Assembly (NCBI GenBank): GCA_014381465.1
Contig: JACNLP010000027.1
Span: 1 to 64,000 of the forward strand
Direction of reading: 5' to 3'
DNA from: Flavobacteriales bacterium
GTDB taxonomy: Bacteria > Bacteroidota > Bacteroidia > Flavobacteriales > BACL11
Length of the DNA stretch: 64,000 nucleotides
The position numbers and the translations under genes were made by a program. The stretch's first letter is position 1, and each line of letters opens with the position of its first letter. The notes beneath the pieces were generated by a model that worked only from the letters and a program-made list of their open reading frames with translations, searched no databases and had not been told where the DNA came from. Positions 33,606 through 43,003 of the stretch are shown in pieces.

Positions 33606-34617
33606 AGTTTAATATTTGTTTTTCAAAATTTTCTTTTTCCTCAAATCCAGTTTCAATAGGAGCAAAATAAATATTTGCATCTCCAAATTTATTTTCAAAT
33701 TTCCTTAATTTTACTGCATCTTTTTCGGTGGTCAAGATAAGTTTTTTTGTAGAGTTATCCTGATTGTATTTATTTAAGATATCCTCAATATCATTTAAGG
33801 TATAATTATGATGGTCGGCATATTCTAAATGGGAAACAGTATGATTATTATTTTTCAAATTTTCTACAAGAGTGGAGGCATTTGCAATTCCTGTAACCAA
33901 AGTAATACTGTATTTTTCTTCTACTAAAAAATCCTTATTTGTAGTAATACATTTCCAACTTTTGTAATTAATATGGCTGAAATAACATTTTTGGGTAATA
34001 AAGACCCCCAATTGCTGAATAATACCTTTTTTCTCGGTGGGGTTTATATCTTTTGGCGATTTGCTTACCACAATTATTTCAGCTCTTTTACTTGATTCTT
34101 TACTTTCTCTGAGGGTTCCCATTGGTAGTAAATAGTCCTTATAATAAGGTAAACTATAATCTGTAATTAAGATATTGAAACCTGCTTTTACCCATCTATG
34201 CTGAAAACCATCATCTAAAAGAATAAGCTCTATTTCAGGATGTTTTTTCATTATATTTTCAATCCCTCTTTTTCTATTTTCATCCACAACTACCAAGCAG
34301 TTTGGATGTTTTTGTTTAATAAGTAATGACTCATCCCCCACTTTTTTTGCTGTACTTTCTGTACTGACTTCTTGGAATCCGCTTGTATTTCTGCCATACC
34401 CTCTACTAAGTACAGCTATATTTTTTTCGTTTTTTAATAATGTAATAATATAATCGGTAAGGGGGGTTTTCCCTGTGCCGCCAACCGATAAATTGCCAAT
34501 GCAAATAATAGGAATATCAAATGTTTTAGAAGGAAAAATACCCATGTCAAAAAGTAAATTTCTCAAATTTGTAACAATAGCATACAAAACAGAAAAGGGG
34601 TAAAGGACTAATTGCAT
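33577..34617 (-). CDS. lpxK: Tetraacyldisaccharide 4'-kinase
   Basis: Phosphorylates the lipid A disaccharide precursor at the 4' position, at the inner membrane. 346 residues with an N-terminal membrane-associated helix. The Walker A is VGGTGKTPL (after CIGNLS) and the LLDDGFQHRWVK motif carries the Asp and His of the active site. Both are hallmarks of LpxK. It is first gene of the operon lpxK-pnp-LVIVD-gatB-lpxH. The start codon comes only four bases after a -7 box. Confidence 0.95.
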   Translation of the reverse strand: MQLVLYPFSVLYAIVTNLRNLLFDMGIFPSKTFDIPIICIGNLSVGGTGKTPLTDYIITLLKNEKNIAVLSRGYGRNTSGFQEVSTESTAKKVGDESLLIKQKHPNCLVVVDENRKRGIENIMKKHPEIELILLDDGFQHRWVKAGFNILITDYSLPYYKDYLLPMGTLRESKESSKRAEIIVVSKSPKDINPTEKKGIIQQLGVFITQKCYFSHINYKSWKCITTNKDFLVEEKYSITLVTGIANASTLVENLKNNNHTVSHLEYADHHNYTLNDIEDILNKYNQDNSTKKLILTTEKDAVKLRKFENKFGDANIYFAPIETGFEEKENFEKQILNYVTANKRNS

Positions 34618-34621
34618 ACTG

Positions 34622-34629
34622 CAAAGATA
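34622..34629 (-). promoter_or_regulatory. -7 box for the lpxK operon
   Basis: Minus strand TATCTTTG ends four bases before ATG 34617, another nearly leaderless arrangement. Confidence 0.5.
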
Positions 34630-34726
34630 GAATTTAGATATTAGAATAGATATTAGATGTGAGATTTTTGATTGTTTACTATTGGTTTTTGGTAGGTAAT
34701 TTTTTAGGGATTGTACTTTTGTTTTG

Positions 34727-34734
34727 TACTTTTG
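34727..34734 (+). promoter_or_regulatory. -7 box for the Nif3-like gene
   Basis: TACTTTTG ends four bases before ATG 34739. The same octamer also occurs at 34714-34721, 13 bases upstream, so there are two tandem candidates. Confidence 0.45.
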
Positions 34735-34738
34735 AAAA

Positions 34739-35833
34739 ATGAATATAAAAGAAGTAACTAATTTTTTAGAAAGCTATGCGCCTTTACAATATCAAGAAAG
34801 CTATGATAATTGTGGTTTAATTGTTGGAGATGCTAAAGCTAAAGTTAAGGGTGCGCTTATCACTTTGGATTGTACTGAAGTAATAATTGATGAGGCGATA
34901 GCAACAGAATGTAATCTAGTTATTGCTCATCATCCTATTGTTTTTGGAGGGCTTAAAAAACTAAATGGGAGTAATTATATTGAGCGTACGGTTATAAAGG
35001 CAATCAAAAATGATATTGCTATTTATGCTATCCACACCAACTTGGATAATGTCCATAATGGTGTAAGTGCAAAAATTGCTGAAAAAATTGGACTAGAAAA
35101 CTCTAAAGTGCTTGCACCTAAAAAAGATTTGCTAAGGCAATTGGCTGTTTATTGCCCAACCTCTGATGTCGAAAAAGTAAAAACAGTACTTTTTCAGGCA
35201 GGAGCAGGGGCAATAGGAAATTATGATGAGTGTAGTTTTTCTGCAAAAGGAGAAGGAACTTTTAGGGCAAATGAGGGTTGTGATCCTCATATTGGAAATA
35301 TTGGAGAAAGACACAGAGAAAAGGAGGAGAAAATAGAAGTAATTTTTCCTAAATATAAGGAAAATGCAATTATTTCAGCATTGAAAAGCGAACATCCTTA
35401 TGAAGAAGTTGCCTATCAAATATATATTTTAGACAATATTTACAACAATGTTGGTGCCGGAATTGTTGGAGATTTGCCTAATAAAGTAGATGCAAATCAG
35501 TTTTTAGAAATACTTAAAAGCAATATGAAAACCGATTGCATTCGCCATACAAAATTAGTAAAAAATCAGATAAAAAGAGTGGCTATTTGTGGAGGTAGTG
35601 GTAGTTTTTTACTCTCTAATGCTATATGTGAAAAAGCAGATGTTTTTATTACATCCGATTTTAAATATCACGAATTTTTTGATGCAGAAAATGACATAAT
35701 TATTGCAGATATTGGACACTTTGAAAGTGAACAATTTACAAAGGACTTAATTTATGATTTGCTTAGCAAAAAATTTAGTAAATTTGCCGTCCGATTATCA
35801 AAAGTAAATACAAACCCAATAAACTACCTTTAA
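34739..35833 (+). CDS. Nif3-like dinuclear metal-centre protein
   Basis: 364-residue member of the Nif3/YqfO family, related to GTP cyclohydrolase 1 type 2, which forms hexameric rings with a two-metal site. Metal-binding blocks are IAHHPIVFGGLKKL, AIHTNLDN and DIGHFESEQF. The middle part (about 130-240) is the PII/CutA-like insert typical of the long form. Cytosolic. No agreed function exists for the family. It starts the plus-strand cluster with the zinc-ribbon and TPR genes; the next gene is four bases downstream. Confidence 0.92.
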   Translation: MNIKEVTNFLESYAPLQYQESYDNCGLIVGDAKAKVKGALITLDCTEVIIDEAIATECNLVIAHHPIVFGGLKKLNGSNYIERTVIKAIKNDIAIYAIHTNLDNVHNGVSAKIAEKIGLENSKVLAPKKDLLRQLAVYCPTSDVEKVKTVLFQAGAGAIGNYDECSFSAKGEGTFRANEGCDPHIGNIGERHREKEEKIEVIFPKYKENAIISALKSEHPYEEVAYQIYILDNIYNNVGAGIVGDLPNKVDANQFLEILKSNMKTDCIRHTKLVKNQIKRVAICGGSGSFLLSNAICEKADVFITSDFKYHEFFDAENDIIIADIGHFESEQFTKDLIYDLLSKKFSKFAVRLSKVNTNPINYL

Positions 35834-35837
35834 AAAG

Positions 35838-36605
35838 ATGGCAAAAACCACAAAAAAATCTACCGCAAAAACCCTTAGCATTTCAGTAGAAGATAAATTA
35901 AAAGCATTATACCAACTACAATGTGTTGATTCTGATATTGATAGCATTAGGGTGACAAGAGGAGAACTTCCTTTAGAAATTCAAGATTTGGAAGATGATA
36001 TTACTGGGTTAAATACCAGAATTGATAAACTAAATGAGGAATTACTAACATTAGATGACTCTTTATCAGCATCTAGATTAAAGAAAAAAAATGCAAAAGC
36101 GCTAATTAAAAAATACGATAAGCAAATAACCAACATCAAAAACAATAGAGAATACGAATCTCTTTCTAAAGAAATTGAGTTTCAAACTTTAGAAATTGAA
36201 CTATGTGAGAAAAAAGAAAAAGAAATTAAGGCAAAAAAAATAATGAAGGATGAGGTGGTTTTAGGAACAAAGGATACTCTAAAAGAAAGAAAGAAAGAGC
36301 TGAAAATAAAAAATGGAGAATTGGATGAAATAATTAAAGATACCGAAAAAGAGGAAAAAAGCTTAATGGGAAAATCAGATAAAGCCCAAAAAGTAATTGA
36401 AGACAGATTATTAAATGCTTATGCTAGAATTCGTACAAATGTAAAGAACGGATTGGCTGTAGTTTCGGTAGATAGAGATGCTTGTGGAGGGTGTTTTAAT
36501 AAAATTCCACCGCAAAGACAAATAGATATTAGAATGCACAAAAAAGTAATTGTTTGCGAGCATTGTGGAAGAATTCTGATTGATGCTGAGATGTTTGAGA
36601 ATTAA
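35838..36605 (+). CDS. Coiled-coil protein with C4-type zinc ribbon
   Basis: 255-residue cytosolic protein. A long coiled coil runs at about 15-190, dense in Lys/Glu heptads. A C-terminal C4 zinc ribbon follows with DACGGCFNKIPPQ and VCEHCGRILID. This matches the conserved bacterial C4-type zinc-ribbon (zf-RING_7) family. It is very commonly next to nif3 genes, as here (four-base gap). Recent work links related proteins to translation, but the role is not readable from this sequence. Confidence in family is high. Confidence 0.9.
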   Translation: MAKTTKKSTAKTLSISVEDKLKALYQLQCVDSDIDSIRVTRGELPLEIQDLEDDITGLNTRIDKLNEELLTLDDSLSASRLKKKNAKALIKKYDKQITNIKNNREYESLSKEIEFQTLEIELCEKKEKEIKAKKIMKDEVVLGTKDTLKERKKELKIKNGELDEIIKDTEKEEKSLMGKSDKAQKVIEDRLLNAYARIRTNVKNGLAVVSVDRDACGGCFNKIPPQRQIDIRMHKKVIVCEHCGRILIDAEMFEN

Positions 36606-36640
36606 GATTTAAAAAATATTATCATTTAAATGGGGTTTCA

Positions 36641-36648
36641 TATCTTTG
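36641..36648 (+). promoter_or_regulatory. -7 box for the TPR gene
   Basis: TATCTTTG, 19 bases before ATG 36668. Confidence 0.45.
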
Positions 36649-36667
36649 AAATCTCATTTTTTATGCC

Positions 36668-38155
36668 ATGAGAAAAATATTTCCCTTTTTAGTAATTGCT
36701 TTTTCTTGCCTTTTTGTATCGGCTTCATTCGATATGAATAACAATATGCAAAACGCTTATACTGCAATAATTGATTTACAATTTGAAAAAGGACAGAGCT
36801 ATATTGAACTAGAGAAAAAACAAAATCCTTATAATGGGCTTATTCTTCTAAATGAAAATTACAAAGATTTTTTAGAGTTAATAATAGGAGAGGATAAGCA
36901 GTTTTTTGAAAAAATTTCAGCAAATAAAAATAAGCGACTATCAGCAATTGAGAAATGCGATAAAAACTCTCCCTATTATTTGTATGCCAAAGCAGAGATA
37001 AATTTGCAATGGGCATTTGCTCGATTGAAATTTCAAGAGTATTTTCTAGCAGCTTATGAAATACAAAAGGCCTATTTTCTTTTAGAAGAAAACCAAAAGA
37101 AATTTCCGAATTTTCATCTTAATAAAAAAGGGATGGGTTTTTTGCATTGCCTTATTGGTTCAATCCCTGAAAATTATAAGTGGATTGTAAGTGCAATAGG
37201 GATAAATGGTGGAATTGATAAAGGACTTAATGAGTTGCGTGAATTGCTTTTACTTACCGAAAAAGATGAAAATTATAAAATCTATAATACAGAGTTACTT
37301 TTTTTAATTTCGTTTTTGGAAATGAATTTAACGATTGATAAAAGTCAATTTCAAAAAACATTAGATGCAATTGGCGAAAAACATCAGCAACATATTCTGC
37401 TAACTTTTGCGTCAGCTCGACTTTCTAGTAAACTAGGGAAAAATGACCTGACGCTTCAAATTCTAAAAAATCGCCAAAAAAAGCTGGGGCAATTTGAATT
37501 TGCTTATTTGGATTATTTGCTTGCCATGTCAGAACTTTATGAATTGCAACCATCTGCAAAAAAGAATTTCCTTTCTTTTATACAAAATTTCAAAGGGCAG
37601 AATTATATTAAATCGGCATATCAAAAATTAGCTTGGATTGCTTATTTGGATAATGATTCTATATTGAAAGATGTTTATTTTGAAAAAGTAAAACAAAACG
37701 GAAATACCTATTTAGATGAAGATAAACAAGCTCAGAGACAAGCTGAAAGCAGAATGATATCCCATCCTATTTTGCTAAGAAGTAGATTGTTTTATGATGG
37801 GGGCTATTATAAGAAAACACTTAAAGAATTAGAATCGGTTGAAAGTCCAGATCTTTTTTTCAATACAGAAAACATCATAGAATATTGGTACAGAATGGGA
37901 AGGGTTTTTCAAAAGATGAAAAAACTACAAAAAGAAACTATTTTATTTTTTGAGAAAGCAATAACTGTTGGGATAAATTCTAATTCTTATTATGCACCAA
38001 TGTCCTGTTTACAAATTGCTATTGAATACGAAAAAAATGGTGAAAGTAAAAAAGCAAAATCCTATTACAACAAATGTTTAAGCATGAAAAATTTTGATTA
38101 CCAAAGAGGAATTCATCAAAAAGCAAAAGCAGGTTTAGAAAGAGTTTCTAACTAG
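36668..38155 (+). CDS. Exported tetratricopeptide-repeat-like protein
   Basis: 495-residue protein with a signal peptide (about 1-18). Helical repeats follow throughout, with clear TPR-like pairs at the C-terminus (ENIIEYWYRMGRVFQKMKKL and YYAPMSCLQIAIEYEKNGES). Probably periplasmic. I do not recognise a specific family beyond TPR. Its stop codon overlaps that of the convergent FadL-like gene by two bases. The protein is unusually rich in Lys and Tyr, as is common in this group. Confidence 0.7.
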   Translation: MRKIFPFLVIAFSCLFVSASFDMNNNMQNAYTAIIDLQFEKGQSYIELEKKQNPYNGLILLNENYKDFLELIIGEDKQFFEKISANKNKRLSAIEKCDKNSPYYLYAKAEINLQWAFARLKFQEYFLAAYEIQKAYFLLEENQKKFPNFHLNKKGMGFLHCLIGSIPENYKWIVSAIGINGGIDKGLNELRELLLLTEKDENYKIYNTELLFLISFLEMNLTIDKSQFQKTLDAIGEKHQQHILLTFASARLSSKLGKNDLTLQILKNRQKKLGQFEFAYLDYLLAMSELYELQPSAKKNFLSFIQNFKGQNYIKSAYQKLAWIAYLDNDSILKDVYFEKVKQNGNTYLDEDKQAQRQAESRMISHPILLRSRLFYDGGYYKKTLKELESVESPDLFFNTENIIEYWYRMGRVFQKMKKLQKETILFFEKAITVGINSNSYYAPMSCLQIAIEYEKNGESKKAKSYYNKCLSMKNFDYQRGIHQKAKAGLERVSN

Positions 38156-39588
38156 TAACGCAAGCCCAAAGTAAATAAGAAATTGTGATAAGTTGTAGTA
38201 ATTGCTGCCGGTTGTACTAAATCAGCAGAATATGTATAATGTTCACTACTTCCTTCTGAGAATACATAAGCAAAATCAGCAATAAAATGCCCTCTATCAA
38301 TTCCTAAACCAAAGGAAAAACTTTGATTTGTTAGTTCTGTATTTTCTTTGTACGGGCTTCCATAAAGAGCGTATCCAGCTCTAATCCTAAATGGCTTGTA
38401 TTTCATTTCTCCACCCAAACGAATGTTTGTCGCTTTTGTATATAAAGAATTGATTATTTCATTTTCATCTGAAAATTTATAAGAATCAGAATTGAATTTA
38501 GTTGAGGAATAATCTATCATCTCAATATCAGCAGTAATAAGCCCTTTCTTCTGAATGTTAATTGCAATACTTCCAATTGTTTTCCAAGGGGTTCTAAGCT
38601 CATAATTAAAATAACCAAAAGGGGATGTTTCATATATTGTTCCTAAACTATCACTCCAAACAGCAGTAATTGCAGTGCTATATTCATCTTCCATATCATA
38701 AAAAGTAGGAGAGTGCAAAGCACCACCAACTCGAACCCAATCGTTTAGACGAACAATAGCACCAACTTTGAGATTAACACCTTTTCCTGTTGTAGTTAGT
38801 TCTTCCGAATAATCAAAGTATTGCAAATGTGCGGCAGTATCGGCAAATTCACTTTCGGTATAAGTCGATTTTTCATAATAATCCAAGCTTGGCATACCGA
38901 TAGTTGCACCCAAATATATTCTGTCTTCATAAGATGTGCCAACTGAGAAAACATATTCTCCAGCTGAGCCACTGCTGTTAATTACTTTTTCTTGTTTCTT
39001 ACTTAAATTGGCATTAAGATTTGAAATATAATTACCATTATCAATGGTGTCCAAAGGATCAAAAAGATAGGTATTCCAAGCTAATAGTTCCGTAAAGCTA
39101 TTTAGATTGTTTATTGTATTTCCTTGCGCATTTGCTACAAAATTATCAATCATAGAACTACTACTATTTTCTCCACTTATATAAGTTCTTTTTTTATAAT
39201 TAGCAGTTCTATTATATCCAAAAGCAAGATTAATGCGTTTCCACTGCTCATCATTTCTTGGTGATGAAACCACATATCCAAAATTAGAAAAATTAGTATT
39301 TAGTTTTTCATCTACATTTCTGCTGCCGCCGAAATAAGAAGTAGTTACAATATTACCAAAAGAGGGTGTAAAAGTAAGTTCGCTAAATTGATAAAATCCA
39401 ATTCCTGCTGGATTATAACTTAATGTAGTAAAATCCGCACCCAATGCTCCATAGGCCCCAGCCATTGCCGAAAACCTGGCAGTTCCTACAATATCATTCT
39501 GAGAGTATCTTAATGCATCAATTTCAGTTTGAGCATTGGAATAATAAAAAAGCGATACGCTTAGTAAAGTTAAAAATAGTTTTTGCAT
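38152..39588 (-). CDS. OmpP1/FadL-family outer membrane transport protein
   Basis: 478-residue barrel protein related to the FadL/hemin-receptor group that moves hydrophobic compounds across the outer membrane. Signal peptide about 1-19 (SNAQ). The N-terminal hatch motif is GTARFSAMAGAYGALGADFT then LSYNPAGIGFY, the NPAG motif being the family mark. Amphipathic strands run to the terminal FLFTLGLRY, ending in an aromatic as barrels do. Length is usual. Four bases downstream of the Tyr/Asn-rich lipoprotein gene, so probably co-transcribed with it. Confidence 0.88.
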   Translation of the reverse strand: MQKLFLTLLSVSLFYYSNAQTEIDALRYSQNDIVGTARFSAMAGAYGALGADFTTLSYNPAGIGFYQFSELTFTPSFGNIVTTSYFGGSRNVDEKLNTNFSNFGYVVSSPRNDEQWKRINLAFGYNRTANYKKRTYISGENSSSSMIDNFVANAQGNTINNLNSFTELLAWNTYLFDPLDTIDNGNYISNLNANLSKKQEKVINSSGSAGEYVFSVGTSYEDRIYLGATIGMPSLDYYEKSTYTESEFADTAAHLQYFDYSEELTTTGKGVNLKVGAIVRLNDWVRVGGALHSPTFYDMEDEYSTAITAVWSDSLGTIYETSPFGYFNYELRTPWKTIGSIAINIQKKGLITADIEMIDYSSTKFNSDSYKFSDENEIINSLYTKATNIRLGGEMKYKPFRIRAGYALYGSPYKENTELTNQSFSFGLGIDRGHFIADFAYVFSEGSSEHYTYSADLVQPAAITTTYHNFLFTLGLRY

Positions 39589-39592
39589 TTTT

Positions 39593-40594
39593 TTAATTTC
39601 TTGGTTTCACACTTCTGTTTCCTGACCTATTCGAACTGCCACTACTTCTATTAGAACTGCCGCTACTCCTTGTAGAGCTTCCTCTAGAATTTGATTTAGG
39701 AGTTGTATAAGTTCTGTTGGAATTTCCTCTATTTGAATTTCCGCTCTTATAAGTGTTGTTTCTTGAATTTGTTCTATTGTTTTTGTAGGTATTTGTTTTT
39801 ACAGCTCTATTAGTGGTGGGTTTTGTAGTATTATGTTTTATACTTGACCTATTAATATTACTTTTTACACTTTGATTAGAATTGTTTTTTACTTGTCTTG
39901 TAGTAATTTTATTATTTATTACTCTATCAAATTTATTGTAAGAAGAATTGTTGTTTTTGTTATTAGGAGATTTTACCACCGATTTTACCGATCGGTTCGT
40001 ATTTGTTTTTGATGACATGGATCCCCTTGGACCATAATGATAAGAATTTGCATCATAGCTATTGCTGTAGATGTAATCATTATTGTAATTATTATATCCA
40101 TAATGATGATTGTAGCTATAATTATGATGGTTGTAATAGCCATAATAAGGAGTGTAATACGAATATCCCCAACTATAATAAGGAGAATAAAATGGATCGT
40201 AATAATTATAGCCAAAATAAATACTTGTGCCGCAATGATAAGGATTGTGCGAATACCAATAATAATCGGTATAAAGCCCTCCATAATATCCCATGCTCCA
40301 AAGTGGTCGGTGGAATCTTCTTATTCTGGCAGAATAAGAAAAATCATAATAATCATCCGCTTGATAATAATCGCCATAATAATTGTTTACAATTGTACCA
40401 TCTTCTGAAGTGTCAGTTAGCACAACATTATCTTCATCCGTTGGTTCATTTTCTATGGATGTATAATCATTAAAATCTTCAAACTCATTTTGGTTTAAAT
40501 AATTTGCGTCTTCATAGCTTTGCGTATAATAAACAGTGGTACACGAACTAAGTAAAAATGCGGCTAAAAACGAAAGGATTGTTGTTGTTTTCAT
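39593..40594 (-). CDS. Tyr/Asn/Ser-rich lipoprotein of low complexity
   Basis: 333-residue lipoprotein with lipobox LLSSC. The mature part is acidic at first (EFEDFNDYTSIENEPTDEDN). A long tyrosine- and asparagine-rich stretch follows (YYDPFYSPYYSWGYSYYTP), then a basic Lys/Arg/Asn/Ser-rich tail (SGSSNRSSGSSNRSGNRSV). Such low-complexity surface lipoproteins are found beside FadL-like genes in Bacteroidota, but I know no function. The start at 40627 falls inside the promoter, so ATG 40594 before the signal sequence is used. Several antisense open frames here are composition artefacts. Confidence 0.75.
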   Translation of the reverse strand: MKTTTILSFLAAFLLSSCTTVYYTQSYEDANYLNQNEFEDFNDYTSIENEPTDEDNVVLTDTSEDGTIVNNYYGDYYQADDYYDFSYSARIRRFHRPLWSMGYYGGLYTDYYWYSHNPYHCGTSIYFGYNYYDPFYSPYYSWGYSYYTPYYGYYNHHNYSYNHHYGYNNYNNDYIYSNSYDANSYHYGPRGSMSSKTNTNRSVKSVVKSPNNKNNNSSYNKFDRVINNKITTRQVKNNSNQSVKSNINRSSIKHNTTKPTTNRAVKTNTYKNNRTNSRNNTYKSGNSNRGNSNRTYTTPKSNSRGSSTRSSGSSNRSSGSSNRSGNRSVKPRN

Positions 40595-40624
40595 GACTTT
40601 ATTTTTTAATTTGACTAAACCAAA

Positions 40625-40632
40625 CAAAGATA
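40625..40632 (-). promoter_or_regulatory. -7 box for the Tyr-rich lipoprotein gene
   Basis: Minus strand TATCTTTG, 30 bases upstream of ATG 40594. It decides against the longer start at 40627. Confidence 0.5.
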
Positions 40633-40707
40633 GTTTAATTTATTTAATTTTGGCATCTTAATTAGAAGAACGAAATATCGTCAATAAAATTACAATTTTA
40701 TAATTAA

Positions 40708-42180
40708 ATGGCAAAGAAGATTACATCAAGAGATACTGATTACTCCAAATGGTATAACGATATTGTGCAGCAAGCTGATTTGGCAGAGAATTCAGGAGTA
40801 AGAGGTTGTATGGTTATAAAGCCTTATGGCTATGCTATTTGGGAGAAAATGCAAGCAGAACTGGATAGAATGTTTAAAGAAACTGGGCATCAAAATGCTT
40901 ATTTTCCACTATTTATTCCAAAATCCTATTTTAGTAAAGAGGCAAGTCATGTAGATGGATTTGCAAAAGAATGTGCTGTAGTAACTCATTATCGACTTAA
41001 AAATGCAGAAGATGGCAATGGTATTGTTGTAGATGAAACTGCAAAATTGGAAGAAGAACTTATTGTACGCCCAACTTCTGAAACAATTATTTGGGATACT
41101 TATCGAAAGTGGATTCAATCATATAGAGATTTACCACTACTTATAAATCAATGGGCTAATGTAGTGCGTTGGGAAATGCGTACAAGATTATTTTTGCGTA
41201 CCACTGAATTCTTATGGCAGGAAGGGCATACTGCTCATGCAACAAAAGATGAAGCTATTCAAGAAACAAAAACTATATTAGATATTTATGCTGATTTTGC
41301 AGAGAGATTTATGGCAATGCCAGTGGAAAAAGGTACAAAAACAGAAGGAGAAAGGTTTGCAGGGGCAATAGAAACTTATTGTATAGAAGCGCTAATGCAA
41401 GATGGAAAAGCACTTCAAGCAGGAACATCTCATTTTTTAGGACAAAATTTTGCAAAAGCTTTTGATGTGAAATTTGCTACAAAAGAGGGTAAACAAGAAT
41501 ATGTTTGGGCTTCTTCTTGGGGGGTTTCTACTCGTTTAATGGGTGCTTTAATTATGACACACTCTGATGATAATGGATTGGTTCTTCCTCCAAATTTAGC
41601 ACCTTTTCAAGTAGTAATTGTTCCCATTTACAAAGGAGAGGAACAATTAAAATTAGTATCAAAGCAAGCGTTAAAAATAAAGGAATTGCTTAAAAGAAAA
41701 GGGATTTCAGTAAAATATGATGATAGAGATACGCATAAGCCAGGGTGGAAATTTGCAGAATACGAACTAAAAGGTGTGCCAGTTCGCTTGGCTATTGGAC
41801 AAAGGGATTTAGAAAATGGAACAATAGAAATTGCAAGAAGAGATACAATGGAGAAAGAGACTTATCAGATTACTGATATTGAAAATAAAATAGAACACCT
41901 TTTAGAGCAAATTCAATTGAATTTGTACAAGAAAGCACTTACAAGAAAAGAAGAAGAAACTTATAAAGCAGATACATTTGATGAGTTTAAAGATTTGGTT
42001 AAAAAGGGTGGGTTTATCTGGGCACATTGGGATGGAACGAGCGAAACAGAGGAGAAAATAAAGCAACAGACAAAAGCTACCATTAGATGTATTCCATTAG
42101 AAAAAACTAAAGAATTGGGAAAATGTATTTTTAGTGGAAAGGCGTCTAATCAAAGAGTATTATTTGCAAAAGCTTATTAA
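40708..42180 (+). CDS. proS: Prolyl-tRNA synthetase, archaeal/eukaryotic-type (ProS type 3)
   Basis: Charges tRNA-Pro. The 490-residue enzyme is of the short type lacking the editing insert of E. coli ProRS. Class II motif 2 is [20 protein letters not shown] and motif 3 is [20 protein letters not shown]. The anticodon-binding domain begins near [10 protein letters not shown], and a C-terminal zinc-binding-like domain ends in Tyr (FAKAY), as is usual for this type. The following unknown gene starts one base after the stop. Confidence 0.97.
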   Translation: MAKKITSRDTDYSKWYNDIVQQADLAENSGVRGCMVIKPYGYAIWEKMQAELDRMFKETGHQNAYFPLFIPKSYFSKEASHVDGFAKECAVVTHYRLKNAEDGNGIVVDETAKLEEELIVRPTSETIIWDTYRKWIQSYRDLPLLINQWANVVRWEMRTRLFLRTTEFLWQEGHTAHATKDEAIQETKTILDIYADFAERFMAMPVEKGTKTEGERFAGAIETYCIEALMQDGKALQAGTSHFLGQNFAKAFDVKFATKEGKQEYVWASSWGVSTRLMGALIMTHSDDNGLVLPPNLAPFQVVIVPIYKGEEQLKLVSKQALKIKELLKRKGISVKYDDRDTHKPGWKFAEYELKGVPVRLAIGQRDLENGTIEIARRDTMEKETYQITDIENKIEHLLEQIQLNLYKKALTRKEEETYKADTFDEFKDLVKKGGFIWAHWDGTSETEEKIKQQTKATIRCIPLEKTKELGKCIFSGKASNQRVLFAKAY

Positions 42181-42181
42181 T

Positions 42182-42847
42182 ATGGAAAATGAAATAATAA
42201 ATTTATTATTACAAAAATCGTGCACAAAGCAGGCGGTTTACAGAAATACACAAGCGGTATTTGCAGATTTTCAAAAAATATTAAAGAAAAAAGCAGAGAG
42301 ATTAACTAAGGAAGTTACAGCAAAAGACAATTGTGTGGAGATTGCATATTCCTCAAAAGGAAAATTTGAAGCACAAATAAAATTCTCTGGTGATACACTG
42401 CTTTTTAATATGCATTCTAATGTTTTTGATTTTCCATCTACTCATGCAATTCACAAGACAAAATATGTAAAACAGGATAAATTAAGAAGTTTTTGCGGAG
42501 TGATTCATATTTACAATTTTCTTTCTGATTCCTTAAAATATAACAGAATGAATGATGAGGGACTTCTGATAGGGAGAGTTTTCATCAACAAAGATTCTCA
42601 TTTTTTAGTGGAAGGGGAGAAGCAGTTAGGGTTTTTATTTAACGATTTTGTAAAACAAGAAATAAACAAGGATCAAATTGATAAAATTATTGATTCAGCA
42701 ATGATATATTCTTTAAATTTTGATTTACAAACGCCAAATATTAATGATATTAATGTTGTTTCTGTTCATCAAATTATAGAAATGAGTGCTCTCCAAAAAA
42801 CAAGAACGGCAAAGCGTTTGGGTTACAAATTTTCTTTTGAAAAATAA
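42182..42847 (+). CDS. Conserved-looking hypothetical protein downstream of proS
   Basis: 221-residue cytosolic protein with no signal or TM segment. It begins with a helical part (MENEIINLLLQKSCTKQAV) and then has strands such as VEIAYSSKGKFEAQIKF. The C-terminus is Arg/Lys-rich (KTRTAKRLGYKFSFEK). I do not recognise the family. The frame extends upstream to 42134 inside proS, but ATG 42182 one base after the proS stop is the sensible start. Close coupling with proS suggests one transcript, not a shared function. Confidence 0.65.
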   Translation: MENEIINLLLQKSCTKQAVYRNTQAVFADFQKILKKKAERLTKEVTAKDNCVEIAYSSKGKFEAQIKFSGDTLLFNMHSNVFDFPSTHAIHKTKYVKQDKLRSFCGVIHIYNFLSDSLKYNRMNDEGLLIGRVFINKDSHFLVEGEKQLGFLFNDFVKQEINKDQIDKIIDSAMIYSLNFDLQTPNINDINVVSVHQIIEMSALQKTRTAKRLGYKFSFEK

Positions 42848-42860
42848 AGACATCTAACTA

Positions 42861-42891
42861 TTTGCTAAAAATGAAAAATAGTATAGATTTG
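42861..42891 (+). promoter_or_regulatory. Full Bacteroidota promoter for tRNA-Glu and rpsT
   Basis: A -33 element TTTG (42861-42864) is followed after 19 bases by -7 TAGATTTG (42884-42891), 22 bases before the tRNA. This is the best two-part match in the window. Confidence 0.65.
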
Positions 42892-42913
42892 CAAACTCAT
42901 TTTTTTGAAAAAT

Positions 42914-42987
42914 GGCCCGTTCGTCTAGTCAGGTCAGGACGCCAGGTTTTCATCCTGGTAACAGGGGTTCGAATCCCCTACGGGCTA
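42914..42987 (+). tRNA. tRNA-Glu (anticodon TTC)
   Basis: The acceptor stem pairs GGCCCGT with ACGGGCT, with a G-U at the first pair as I recall for Bacteroidota tRNA-Glu. The anticodon stem is CCAGG / CCTGG around the loop TTTTCAT, anticodon TTC. The T arm is AGGGG TTCGAAT CCCCT, and discriminator A73 follows. CCA is not encoded. The D arm lies in GTCTAGTCAGGTCAGGAC. It is transcribed from the promoter at 42861 and followed 16 bases later by rpsT. Confidence 0.95.
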
Positions 42988-43003
42988 CTAAAACATTTTA
43001 ACT

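Noticed and set aside
40003-40473. Two long antisense open frames opposite the Tyr-rich lipoprotein
   Set aside because: They are mirrors of the repetitive TAT/AAT-rich codons of the lipoprotein gene and give Ile- or Asn/His-rich nonsense with no start context.
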